Shown one piece after another: positions 22,584-32,952 of a stretch of 64,000 nt of DNA. The notes beneath the pieces were generated by a model. The model searched no databases. It saw only the letters and a list, made by a program, of their open reading frames with translations, and was not told where the DNA came from. The number at the start of each line of letters is the position of its first letter. Position 1 is the first letter of the stretch. A program made the position numbers and the translations under genes. The DNA comes from Nemophila menziesii (taxonomy: Eukaryota; Streptophyta; Magnoliopsida; Boraginales; Hydrophyllaceae): assembly GCA_029959085.1 (NCBI GenBank), contig JARWIR010000005.1, forward strand, positions 50,904,850 through 50,968,849, written 5' to 3'.

Positions 22584-22981
22584 TCTTAAAAGAGGAAATT
22601 CTATTTTTAGGCTATTACCTATGGTCTAAAAATATTTTTAGGCCAAACGTTTAAAAAATACAAATTTCAAACCAAACTTATTAAAAACGTCCATTTTAGG
22701 CTATTTCACTAATTTCATGAGATAATTAATAGATTTTAACCCTAATTTGAACACTTTAAATATAATTCCTAGTTTGTGATACATCCAAATAAAGATATAA
22801 TATATTTGAAATATCCAAATTGTCTTTAAAATCTACATAATATTTCACGAAATTAGTGACATAGTCTAAAAATGGGAATTTTAAATACGTTTGGCCTGAA
22901 AATAGTACTTTTAAAACTATTGGCCCAAAAATGTTTTTAATAAATATGTAATGGCCTAAAAATGGAATTTTCTCTTCTTAA
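22584..22981. mobile_element. Foldback or MITE-like element inside repeat R
   Basis: About 400 bp whose ends are inverted copies: ttaaaagaggaaattctat...aggc on the left, gcctaaaaatggaatt...cttcttaa on the right. Similarity continues inward for about 180 bp per arm, through ggccaaacgt and ctatttcactaatttc-like words. Full copies also occur at 30085-30484, 47284-47681 and 54785-55184; half copies lie near 18470-18670, 35453-35650 and 39050-39215. No target duplication was resolved. Confidence 0.65.
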
Positions 22982-24839
22982 ATTTACTTCTTTTAGAATC
23001 TTTTTGAGTCGTGGGTTGGGTACTTGTTGTCCCTATCTCCGTTATATGTGTTTACTTTCTTTAAGAATAAAAATGAAAAAAACATATGTAAGAATAAGGG
23101 GGTTTAACTAGTACTATTTGTTAAATACAATTGTTTTATAAAAGCACAATTAGATGAATCGATGATAATGACTATGTTTGTTCTTTAGAAACACCCATAT
23201 TATGCTTTGAATATTTTTATGATACTTGTTAATGTTGATTGAATCGTTAGTTAGTAATTCATATAAAAAAATTTCGAATAATGTAGGTGTGTAGAACTTG
23301 AGATCAACTTAGTCCAAAACCAAACTTAGCTATAACTTCGATGTAAAAGAGTTTATAAAACTGCATAGTTAGAGAAATGATCACTTCTTTATGATCTTTA
23401 TAGGGATTTTAAGAAAAGAAAAAATGAAAACAAAAAAGATCAACATGAATTCTTACATCAAAGAAAGATTTATGTTGACCTACAAAAAGGAAGAACGTCA
23501 AGAAACGCAATAGAAAACATAAAAGATACCGACGAGTAAATTAATTGAACATTAAAAGAATTTGTATTTGAAAAGTAGGGATGCTTGTGATGTATTATAA
23601 AAGTATGAGTGAGAAAATCTATACGAAAAAAAAAGTCAAGCTCTTAGTCGATTATTTGTTTGATTTAGTGAGGAGAGAGCCTAAAACTCACTTATACCTC
23701 ACCAAAGCCTTTAATTATAAGAAAAAAATTCTTTGTGATCTTTAGCTATGTAATTTTGTAATAACTGAGCGGAACATAAGGAAGTGATTTGACTATCAGG
23801 AAGTAATTGGACAAATTCTTAGTGGGTCAGGACTTTTTAACTGTTAGTAAAGCCTATTTATATTCAATAAATTGGCATGCCTTATTGTAACAATTTGTTT
23901 GTTAATTTATATCAGCACCTAGCTTATTTTTTCGGTAACAACGGCGTATATTGCCAGTGTAAATAATTAATTACCTTGACAATCTCTGATACTGGTTTTG
24001 GTATAAGATGTCTTTAAACCATTATCTAAAATACATGGAACAATATATAGTTGCATATTTTATCACCAATATTAGCAAAAGTCTAAATATTTCCCCTTTC
24101 ACAACTAGGTGTTAAAATTGGTAAAAAGAAAGTCATACTAATATAACATTAACAAATTAATTACATAAAATATCTTCCTAGTCTTTGTTTTTATGCACAC
24201 AGAAGAAATAAGAAAAACATACACAACATACACAACATACACACCATAAGGATATGGGAAGGGTAGGGGATGTGAGCAGGGTTAGGTAGTGATTTTGATG
24301 GTGCTGCTAATGGTGGTTGGGAGGGGTGGAAAGAAAGAAATAATAAACTTGTTTGTTTTGAACAAAAATGGTGTTTGCCTCATTATAATCATGTGTGAAA
24401 TATTTTTGATATCTTTTATCTATTTTTGAATCTTTTGTTTATAATTGGTTCCTATTCGTAAACTTTGTTGTTTTGCACACATTGATACTCTAACTAAACT
24501 TCGGATGGGACATTGTTGTCAAGATATGTAATCGTGCGGCACCCTGATAGAAATTGTGTAATATCACTTTTGCATACAACGCTAATTATCTAATATGCCA
24601 AACAACTAGGAATTTTATAAAAAGAAATTAGCTTTGTGAAAAAAGGTAAATTGTTTAACTTAGTGTCGTGATTCTTCAAGCGGGAATTTCTTATGTATAT
24701 ATAAATGCAATTATTCGTGCTTCTATATACATAATGCATAACGCTTTTTATAACCCTAATTGTTGTATGTATAAACAACTCTTGTTAAAAAATGATGTAG
24801 ATTGATTTCATTTTCCATACACCTAAATAAATGCAGCCG

Positions 24840-25216
24840 AGGACATCCAAAACCACTTTGTCACCAAGCCACAGCCAAAGAACCATCGCCCAGGATTCCA
24901 TCACACCATCTCTAGAGACCCACATCCACGTCACAAATCGATCTCTATAGATTTTGTTAATTACAAAAACTCAATGGAAGAAGGTACATCTTTCGTTGAT
25001 AATGATATGGGATCCACGATTGCACGGGCAATCATAGTTAATCCAGGGCCTATTAAGCTCAATATTAGTAACTGAAGATCAAGTATGGAAACAATAGATA
25101 AGTTCGAGAGTAACAATTCTTTTAAAAATAATGTTGTGATAACTTCAGAAAATTTTGGCTCTGTTAGACCTGAATTACATAGTTGTTGTGTTAAAGTTGA
25201 GGGTTTAAACTGCATG
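24840..25216 (+). other. Conserved coding-like block of repeat R, best-preserved copy
   Basis: The plus frame gives QPKNHRPGFHHTISRDPHP, SISIDFVNYKNSMEEGTSF, VDNDMGSTIARAIIVNPG, METIDKFESNNSFKNNVV and NFGSVRPELHSCCVKVEG, closing NCM then TAA. One stop breaks it (after KLNISN); another R copy has Ser at that place. About 125 residues are readable. No signal peptide or membrane segment is seen. A minus-strand open frame overlaps it, and I treat that as the shadow. The family is unknown to me. Confidence 0.5.
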
Positions 25217-26168
25217 TAAATTGCTAAAACTTTATTAAAGCTCTCGTCAAATAAAGGAATACTTTATGAACAGAGATATACATACAAATCATATATCATA
25301 TACATACAATTGTACTTTTACTAAAGTCTATTGAATTCAGATTAGTTAACAATTCATTACAAAATGTTAAAGTTGCTAAGTATTAAAGAAGATGGACTGA
25401 AAACCGAATTGTAGCATGTAGGGACAATAGATTTTAATAGAGAATTAGAATATGAAAACACATACTCAAGTTTGTCTATATATAACCATTAAAAACAAAC
25501 CCAAATACATAATAACTCATATAATGACAACATACACTATAAGTCCCTATATTTTGCAAAAAAGGCATCCTAGTAAATATACATTAAAGATAATTATCTC
25601 CACATAATTTCATAACTTTTAAACTTAATTTTAAAAAGATAGGAACAAGTGAAAATTTTAAAATTATGAGGGCCATAAGATAAAATTTTAGAGGTAATAT
25701 ATATTACCTTTAATCCAATGAAAGATGATATCTCAACATCAAAAAGAGAGTCATGACTATACAAAAGAAAAGAGAAATTTCATATAAAAAGATATTTGGA
25801 CCGGCGAAGAGGAAGTTTTTATGTGAATCATCTTTAGTGCTTATTGGGTTAATCTGGGGACGCTAAATTAGTATGCTAAGTGGCGCGTTCAAAGCAAGTA
25901 ATGATCGATGAACCCCCTATAGACACCATCTTGAGATAAATAAGCGTAACCTTCTAGCATTGTGAAATTAATTTTGAATTGATATTATTTTGTGTTTGAT
26001 TTTGCATGATATGTGTATGTGTATACTAATTCCTAGATCATACTATATGAGATGTGTTTGAAGTTGTGATTTGGTAATATTTACTAGATTCTACCTTCTG
26101 CATTCACCTAAAAGGCTTTTGTTTTAATTTTACTTTGTCGGGACGACAAAGGTTTGACTTTGGGGTCT

Positions 26169-27645
26169 TGATGTCCACCTATTTGTTCTAAATATTATCC
26201 CTTAGGAGACATCATTTTAGGTGAATACTTGACTTATTTGATATACTTTTATGCTTATTTCGTCATATTGCACATTCTCCTCTCAGAATTAGACTATTTT
26301 CATTTTTAGAGTTTTTGTCTGTTAATTTGTTTGTTTTAGTGCAAAGTTAGTAGGTTTATGGATTCATGAAGAACCACTAAAAGTAAGAACATAATTAATG
26401 AAGTTGCAGATCTGCAAGACTGCTAAATATTGCTGTTTTTGGGCTATTTAGGAGCAGAATTAGCATTGGGCCATGAGACATGATTTGATAGCCTATTGAG
26501 TTAGGAAGATTCTCCAAGTTGAATGAGCCCATTTGGAGTTGAAATACAAAGGTTACATCCATTTAACTAAGTGTTTCACACCAATTACGGAAATTAAAAG
26601 AAAAGATGGGCTTGGGCTTTTTATAATTTGACTTAATCCTCTTAACATAAGACCTAAAACGAATTTGAGCACCTATATAAGCTCCTTTAGACCTCATTAT
26701 TCAGCACCTCTCATTAAACCTTCATATTAAATCATCCTTAGAGAGAGCGTCAAGAGGCGGAAGCAAGAGCAGAAACTGGAGAATCCTTTTCTTCCAACAA
26801 CAGCTCAAGTCAATTCTTCTATCTAGGTTCTTATTTTATTTTTGTTATTAGGAACATGTATATTATTAATTTCCTCTTAGTTTTAATTTCAATTATGAGC
26901 TAAACCTTTTAAGTGCTTGAGAATCGCTACATGGGTTGAAACCTAATTAATTTAATTAATGTTTTCTGATTTGGGATTTTTATAATTTAATTTGAATTTG
27001 GCAATTAGTATTGATTATTATCGTAGGACTATTCACTATTTTTAATATGATCAATTAGACATAGGATTTAATAATTAAGCTCTTCACTTTGGTCGGGAAG
27101 TGATCGCCTTGACGGGGGGTTTAATTACGGACATAGGTAATAAACGTAACGTAGAAATTATTGATCCTGACGGACTTAGTTAACCTTATAGCCAATTGGG
27201 TAGAGAACTTGACATTCAAATGTGGATTATAATCGCCCTGACGGGGTTTTTAACACCCTAGAATAGCTCCTAAGTCCACCCTGACGGGGGTTAGGAGAAT
27301 CTAGAATCCCAACTTTTACTAGTTACATATTCGACCCTTAAAAGAAACATTCATTAAGTTTATTTCGGAGAAACCCTGGGGTGACTCAAGTACTAATTCT
27401 CTTTCTTGCGTCCATTCATATTTTATTTTCTTACGTCTCATTATTTGCATTGAGTTAGTTTAATATTTTCTTTATTTGTACTTTAGTCTTTAAAAACAAA
27501 ATAAATATTTATTCCATTTACTTTTAATTGTCACTCAAGAAACTATTTCCATTTATTGCATAACACTTTAGTTATATCCAATCCGTCCTTGAGATCAAAA
27601 TCTCGTTTACCGGATATTACTTGGACAACCCGTACACTTGCGGTA
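26169..27645 (+). repeat. Ty3/gypsy-type LTR in segment S copy 2
   Basis: Preceded by the ctttgtcg...cgacaaag hairpin and the gactttggggtct polypurine tract, it starts TGATGTCCACC. TATA box tatataag is at 26674-26681, and the ccgtacacttgcgg motif lies near its 3' end. The exact end is uncertain. Confidence 0.65.
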
Positions 27646-27858
27646 TGTCTCTTGCCTTTTTAGGTGTGTTTATTTAGAACACACAAGGAGACACTAGATA
27701 AGTTCTTTAAATTTCAATGAAATGTATTTTAAAATTTATTATTTTTGATGTTTAGAACTTATAAAAAAATGTGCAATTGAACATAAAGCATGTAATTTTC
27801 CCTTCTAATGCATTTGAACTGAGGATTGGAATTTTAATAAAACTATCAACTTGGAAAA

Positions 27859-28113
27859 TTATATTGAATATATCCAGAGAGATTTTTTATCTGCTAGAAT
27901 CATGACACCAAGATATTCCATGTTTGCCAGGAAACGAGAAGGTATTTTTTCAGTAAAATTAATAATTTTATGACCGGTGGAATTACATAAGAAATTGGAT
28001 ATAAGTCCAATGAGACTGTTATTTTCAAGGGAGAAGAATAATGTGAAGGAGTAAAAGTTACTTTCAATACCAAGCGGGATAGAATTTCTTAAAATATTTC
28101 TCGAATAGTTCAC
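27859..28113 (-). pseudogene. Receptor-like protein LRR fragment (Ve/Cf type)
   Basis: The minus strand reads NYSRNILRNSIPLGIESN, then FTLFFSLENNSLIGLISNF, LCNSTG, INFTEKIPSRFLAN and MEYLGVMIL. Plant extracellular LRR receptor-like proteins have the same order: LDYSxNxF..IP, FFSLSxNxxxGxIP, SxCNAxxLxxL, IPxCL, LGVLNLRxN. These are membrane proteins used in defence and development. Only about three repeat units remain, with an internal deletion after LCNSTG and loss of several leucines. Both flanks are unrelated retroelement DNA, so this is a captured or stranded exon fragment. The 84-residue frame is what remains open by chance. Confidence 0.7.
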
Positions 28114-28139
28114 ATATAAAACATTTGCGGGAGGGATCG

Positions 28140-29214
28140 GTATCTCACCCTAGGTATGGTTTAAGTGTATATAGAGTCTATTAAGATATAAAAGTTCGTT
28201 AGGCTTGTGTAAGCCAAGAAGGGATTCAATCAAACACGCATAATAGTTTGTTGTCTCTCTACAAGTGTACGGATTGACATAAGTAATATAGTGGTTTAAA
28301 GTCAATATCGTCTCTCCCAAGGGATTATGATGATTAATTTTGTGCTTCAGTTAAATATGGTTTTTTCGTCATATGAAACAAATATGGCAAGAGTATTTGG
28401 TAACAAAGTTGATATACTACAAATTTAAAGGACTAATATGCAAGAAGTCTAAATTGAAAAAGACTAAAAAGAAAATGTAAAAGATTAACTATAGAGAAAA
28501 AATCTATATAAGATGAATTACGACACCTAAGAACTTGAAATGGGAGAATTAAACTCAATAATGGAAATGACTAATTGTTCTTAATAATCAAGATTCAAAT
28601 TTCCAATCAAATTACACAAGAACGTATTTTCTAATTTAAGTACCCTAGAATTGAATAAGTCAATTAACCATATTAAGGCTATGCAAATACATACAATATT
28701 CCGATTCTATAGGATATAAACACTCATATATCTAATTTTATCCATAACCCCAGTATAAGTGTAATTCATGTATTTGGGCTAATCAGTTATCTGGTCACAC
28801 TAATAAAAAGCATTTTATTCAAGAAAATGAGACATATGAATAATTATCTTCAATTAAATAATTATCCCAAATGGAATATAAAAATCCCTAATTCGGGAAA
28901 TTTAGGGTTTCATAAATTTATCCCAAACAAATTATGAATTAGTTCATAGCTAATATAGGTACAATCAAAGCAATGGTATTAAGCATAAAATAAATTGAGA
29001 AAATAACAATTGAAGAAATGTTTAAAACGATGCTAGAAAAAAGATGAGGAAGATTATGAAGCTTTTTCTTTATTCTTTCAGTCTCTCTCTTACTCTTATA
29101 TCTTGACCCTTAGATGAATTATGAGATAAAAAGAGAATAAAATCTATATACAAGTTCTAAATTTCATGTATCTCATTCCTTGTCGGTCAATACATGGGTC
29201 AAACAAGTTAAAAA
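28140..29214 (-). repeat. LTR-like sequence, minus orientation
   Basis: No gene. Read on the minus strand, it ends in ccactatattacttatgtca then atccgtacacttgtag, which parallels the ggatattacttgga...ccgtacacttgcgg end of the S LTRs. A gcctaatatgg-rich middle and a tctctctttc-rich start also fit a gypsy LTR of another family. It abuts repeat R at about 29215, where gacataaggaatttgtcc begins. Confidence 0.5.
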
Positions 29215-30084
29215 GTCCGAGACATAAGGAATTTGTCCAATTACTCCTTGTTGGTTAAATCACTTCTTTCTGTTCGGCTTAATTATTATTCAACCACATA
29301 GCTAAAAATAACAAGGACTTTTTGCTTATAAAGTAACGCTTGGGTGAGGTACAAGTGAGCTTTTTCCTCTCTCCTCATTGAATCAAATAAAATAATCCAC
29401 TAAGAGCTTGATTTTTTTTTTCTCATAGATTTTCTCACTCATACTTTTTCAATATATCACAAGCATCCATACTTTCCAAATACAACTTCTTTTAATTTTC
29501 AATTGATTCACTCGTTGGAATTTTTTATTTTTTATTTTGTTTCTTGATGTTATTTCTTTTTGTAGGTCAAACATAGATCTTGCTTGGATGTAATAATTTA
29601 TTTTTACCTCTTTTAATTTTCTTTTTTTCTTTTTTTTTCTTTTCTTGAATCCCTACAAGGATCATAACGAAGTGACAATTTCCATAACTATACAGTTTCA
29701 TAAACTCTTTTACATCAAAGTTGTAGGTAAAATTGGTTTTTGTCTAAGTTGAATCTCAAGTTCTACACACCTACTCACGTACCGCTTTATTCAAACTCTA
29801 TTTTAATTCATTACTAAATAACCATTCAATCCATATTAACATATATTATAAAAATATTTAAAGCCTATTATGGGTGTTTCTAAAGTAAAAATATAATAAT
29901 TATCATCGATTCGTCTAATTGTGCTTTTATAAAACAATCGTGTTCAACAAATATTACTAGTTAAATCCCTGATTCTTATATTTATTTTTATCTTTTTTAT
30001 TCTTAAAGAAAGTAAACACATAAAATGGGGATAGGACAACATGTACCCCACCCACGACTCAAAAAGATTCCAAAAGCAGTAAAT

Positions 30085-30484
30085 TTAAGAAGAGTGAATT
30101 TCATTTTTAGGCCATTACATATTTATTAAAAAAAAATTGGGTCAATAGTTTCAAAAGTACTATGTTCAAGCCAAACGTATATAAAACGTACATTGTTTAG
30201 GTCATTTCACTGATTTGCTGAAATATTTTATAGATTTTAAAGACAATTTAGATATTTCAAATATACTATATCTTTATTTGGATGTATCTCAAACTAAGAA
30301 TTATATTTAAAGTGTCAAAATTATTATTAATATATATTAATTAGCACTTGAAAATAGTGAAATTTCCAAAAAAAATTGTAGTTTTGAATAAGTTTGGTCT
30401 GAAAATGGTACTTTTGAAAGCGTTTGGCCTAAAATTGTGTTTAGACCACAGGTAATGGCCTAAAAATGAAATTTGCCCTTTTAA
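30085..30484. mobile_element. Foldback or MITE-like element, second full copy
   Basis: Same family as 22584-22981, in opposite orientation relative to the window: starts taagaagagtgaatttcat and ends aaatgaaatttgcccttt. Interior diverged and non-coding. Confidence 0.6.
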
Positions 30485-32439
30485 GAATATACGCCTAAAC
30501 ACATATTATACAAGCTAAATATAGGAAAAATAGTACTTACCTTTGCGAAAACCAATCAATTTTCAAGTTAGGGGTGGACATTATCGATCCATGATACTTG
30601 GTGAAGATATGTATCGTGTTTTATGGTATTGTGGTTTAATTTAGAGCCAATGGAGTATGCAAATTTGAGAAACCTTCTTCATTTTTAGCGTAACACCTCA
30701 TTGTTTCGATCATACCTTTTTCATATAATATCCAAACGAGGTATGGTTTGCGTAATTTGGAATTAGACTTCTCAATCTATCCATCGGAACCAAGGTCTCT
30801 TTAAATATCCTAGTCAATCTTTCACATGTTATTTTTTAAATTAGGGAAAATGTGAAGAATATCAAGGATTTGGACATAACTTTTTATGAGAGTTTCTATC
30901 CAGTTTGTGTATGTATCATTGGACAAATCTTGAAAAATATGCAAAGTAGGCTCGACAAAAAGTTATTTTGATTTTCGAATGAATTGTTATATGCCCTATC
31001 GAGTAATGAAGGCGGCCGCGGTTAGCAAGAATTAAAAAATATGATATTTTTGGGTATCAATTCTTCTATAAATTGTTATACAGAGTTTTAGAGATAAGTT
31101 TTAGTAGCTTGCACAAACTAGACTTGCTGAAACTGAAAAAATATTTTTTTTTAAAACTTTTAAACAGTTTACACCAAATATATTTATGTGGCATTAATTT
31201 ATAAATCATGATATTGACCATAAAATCATACTAAATATAATAAACACTATCTTGGGAGCATTTGAGGTGGATCACACTTAAAACGTATCTATTAGCTGAT
31301 AAGTTTCATGACTAATACACATATTCATGGAATTGGGGTGGGTGGGAGGGATGGTGATACAGCTAACTATACTTTCATTTAATGATAAAAAATCTAACCA
31401 TTATAGATGGTAGAAGAATTCCAAGTATACGTATAAATTAAGGCGACTATCATGCTAAAGGAAGGTTGAAACCTTTTGACATACCGTTACATCTATTTTC
31501 AAAACATGTTGAAGAGAAAAACTAGTAACACTATCATCTATTACATATGGTACATGAAAAAGATAGCCTATTTCAATTCTAAATACATATAATGGATTAG
31601 TAACGGTATATTCAAAAATCAAATTGAAATGTTATTTATCAAAGGGTCGCACGATTACGTATCTCAGCAACATCATCATTGTGAGAGCATCAATCTATGC
31701 AAAACAACAAAGTTAAAGAATAAGAACAAAGTAAAAACAAAAAACTCCAAAACAGTGTTTAGGATAGCAACCGTACTCAATATATTGCACCTTCAACAAG
31801 GATTGTAAATGCACCACAGTAAAGGGTGAAAGAGGTGGAGATGCAAAGGTTAAAACAAACCGACAATGAAACCAAAAGAGCACGACCTAAACCAAAAAAA
31901 TCATACGATCACAAGCTAGGATCAAACAATAACAAACCAAACATGGAATTCCTCGAGTAAAAGACAAGCACCCAAGACTTTCTTGATGAACTCTAATGAA
32001 TTGAAACCCATGACCAATACCAATACTGAATCACCGCCAACACACAGTCAGTTTAATCGGAAAAATTACAATAATGGTGTACAAAAACAATAAAAAGGAA
32101 AACACCCACATAGAAGCCCAAAGTAGTACCAACACACGACCTAGAATTGCATGGACTTACAAAACCCAGTCAACCTCATTTAAGGGTATTATATTTTTTT
32201 AATGGTAAAAAAGTCTTTTCACATTGGATGCATTGTGCTAAAGAAATAAAAAATAAACACGCCTAATCCCAAGCTCTCCAACCCTCCACAGATCCATTAT
32301 TCAAGTGAAGTTTTAACAACTAGCTGTTGATGTTAACAGGTTAAGGTAAAGAAGAACCTTCACATAAAGCTAATTTCTAAATCTAAATTGATTATAGTTA
32401 TTATAGTTTGATTAATAATTGTTTTTTCCTAAGATTTTG

Positions 32440-32952
32440 AGGATGAGATCATACAAGCTTAAGATCTAGGTATAAGGATATTTCTATTAATGGAAGCTTT
32501 GGAGGCTCTATCACAAGGTATCGTTCTTTAACTATTTTGTTTTATTTCCTATTTTAATTAGAATTGAGAAAAGGATGAAGAAAAATTACAATGAGAGTGT
32601 TGTTTAAACCATAATATAATTTGTCTATTTGCTTTATATTAATATTGTTATTAATTACAACCTGAATTTCATATATGGTCCCTTTTTAGGTATTTTGGAA
32701 ACACACTTTATTGAAAACAATACTTTGAACCGCATCTTGGATTCCTTCATCTAAATCTTTTCATTTGGATTTTTTCTGATTTTTGCGACTAAGATGTTAT
32801 TATATTATATAATTACATTCCAATAATTTGTAAATTTAATATTTTATCTTTAATACATTTCTTAGAGACTAATTAATTTTGATGTATAGGAAATAGATTG
32901 TTTTCCATGACATTTTAATAAGGGGAACATATCGCCTTTCATGGGATCAAAG
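32440..32952 (+). other. Exon-like blocks of repeat R, copy in block 3
   Basis: First block ends ctctatcacaag at 32517 before GT. The second (32890-32952) is bounded by atag and gtaat. A stop in the ATG-initiated phase of the first block (aagatctag) argues against that phase being the coding one. Confidence 0.4.

Larger units (their letters stand above)
20803..25727 (-). repeat. Repeat R, minus orientation (block 2)
   Basis: Reverse-complement arrangement of block 1, starting in the exon-like part at about 20803 and ending at the second exon-like block (about 25727). With block 1 it forms an inverted repeat with arms of about 4.5 kb. The arms are diverged by substitutions and indels, so it is not a recent palindrome. 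This copy keeps the 840-bp segment missing from block 1, including a full foldback element at 22584-22981. Confidence 0.85.
25728..28113 (+). repeat. Segment S, copy 2
   Basis: Second copy of the block first seen at 13838-16257. It lacks the 175-bp stretch of copy 1 and runs further, through the whole LRR fragment. It is flanked on the left by R(-) and on the right by another LTR-like sequence. Together with copy 1 it brackets the R inverted repeat as direct repeats. Confidence 0.85.
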
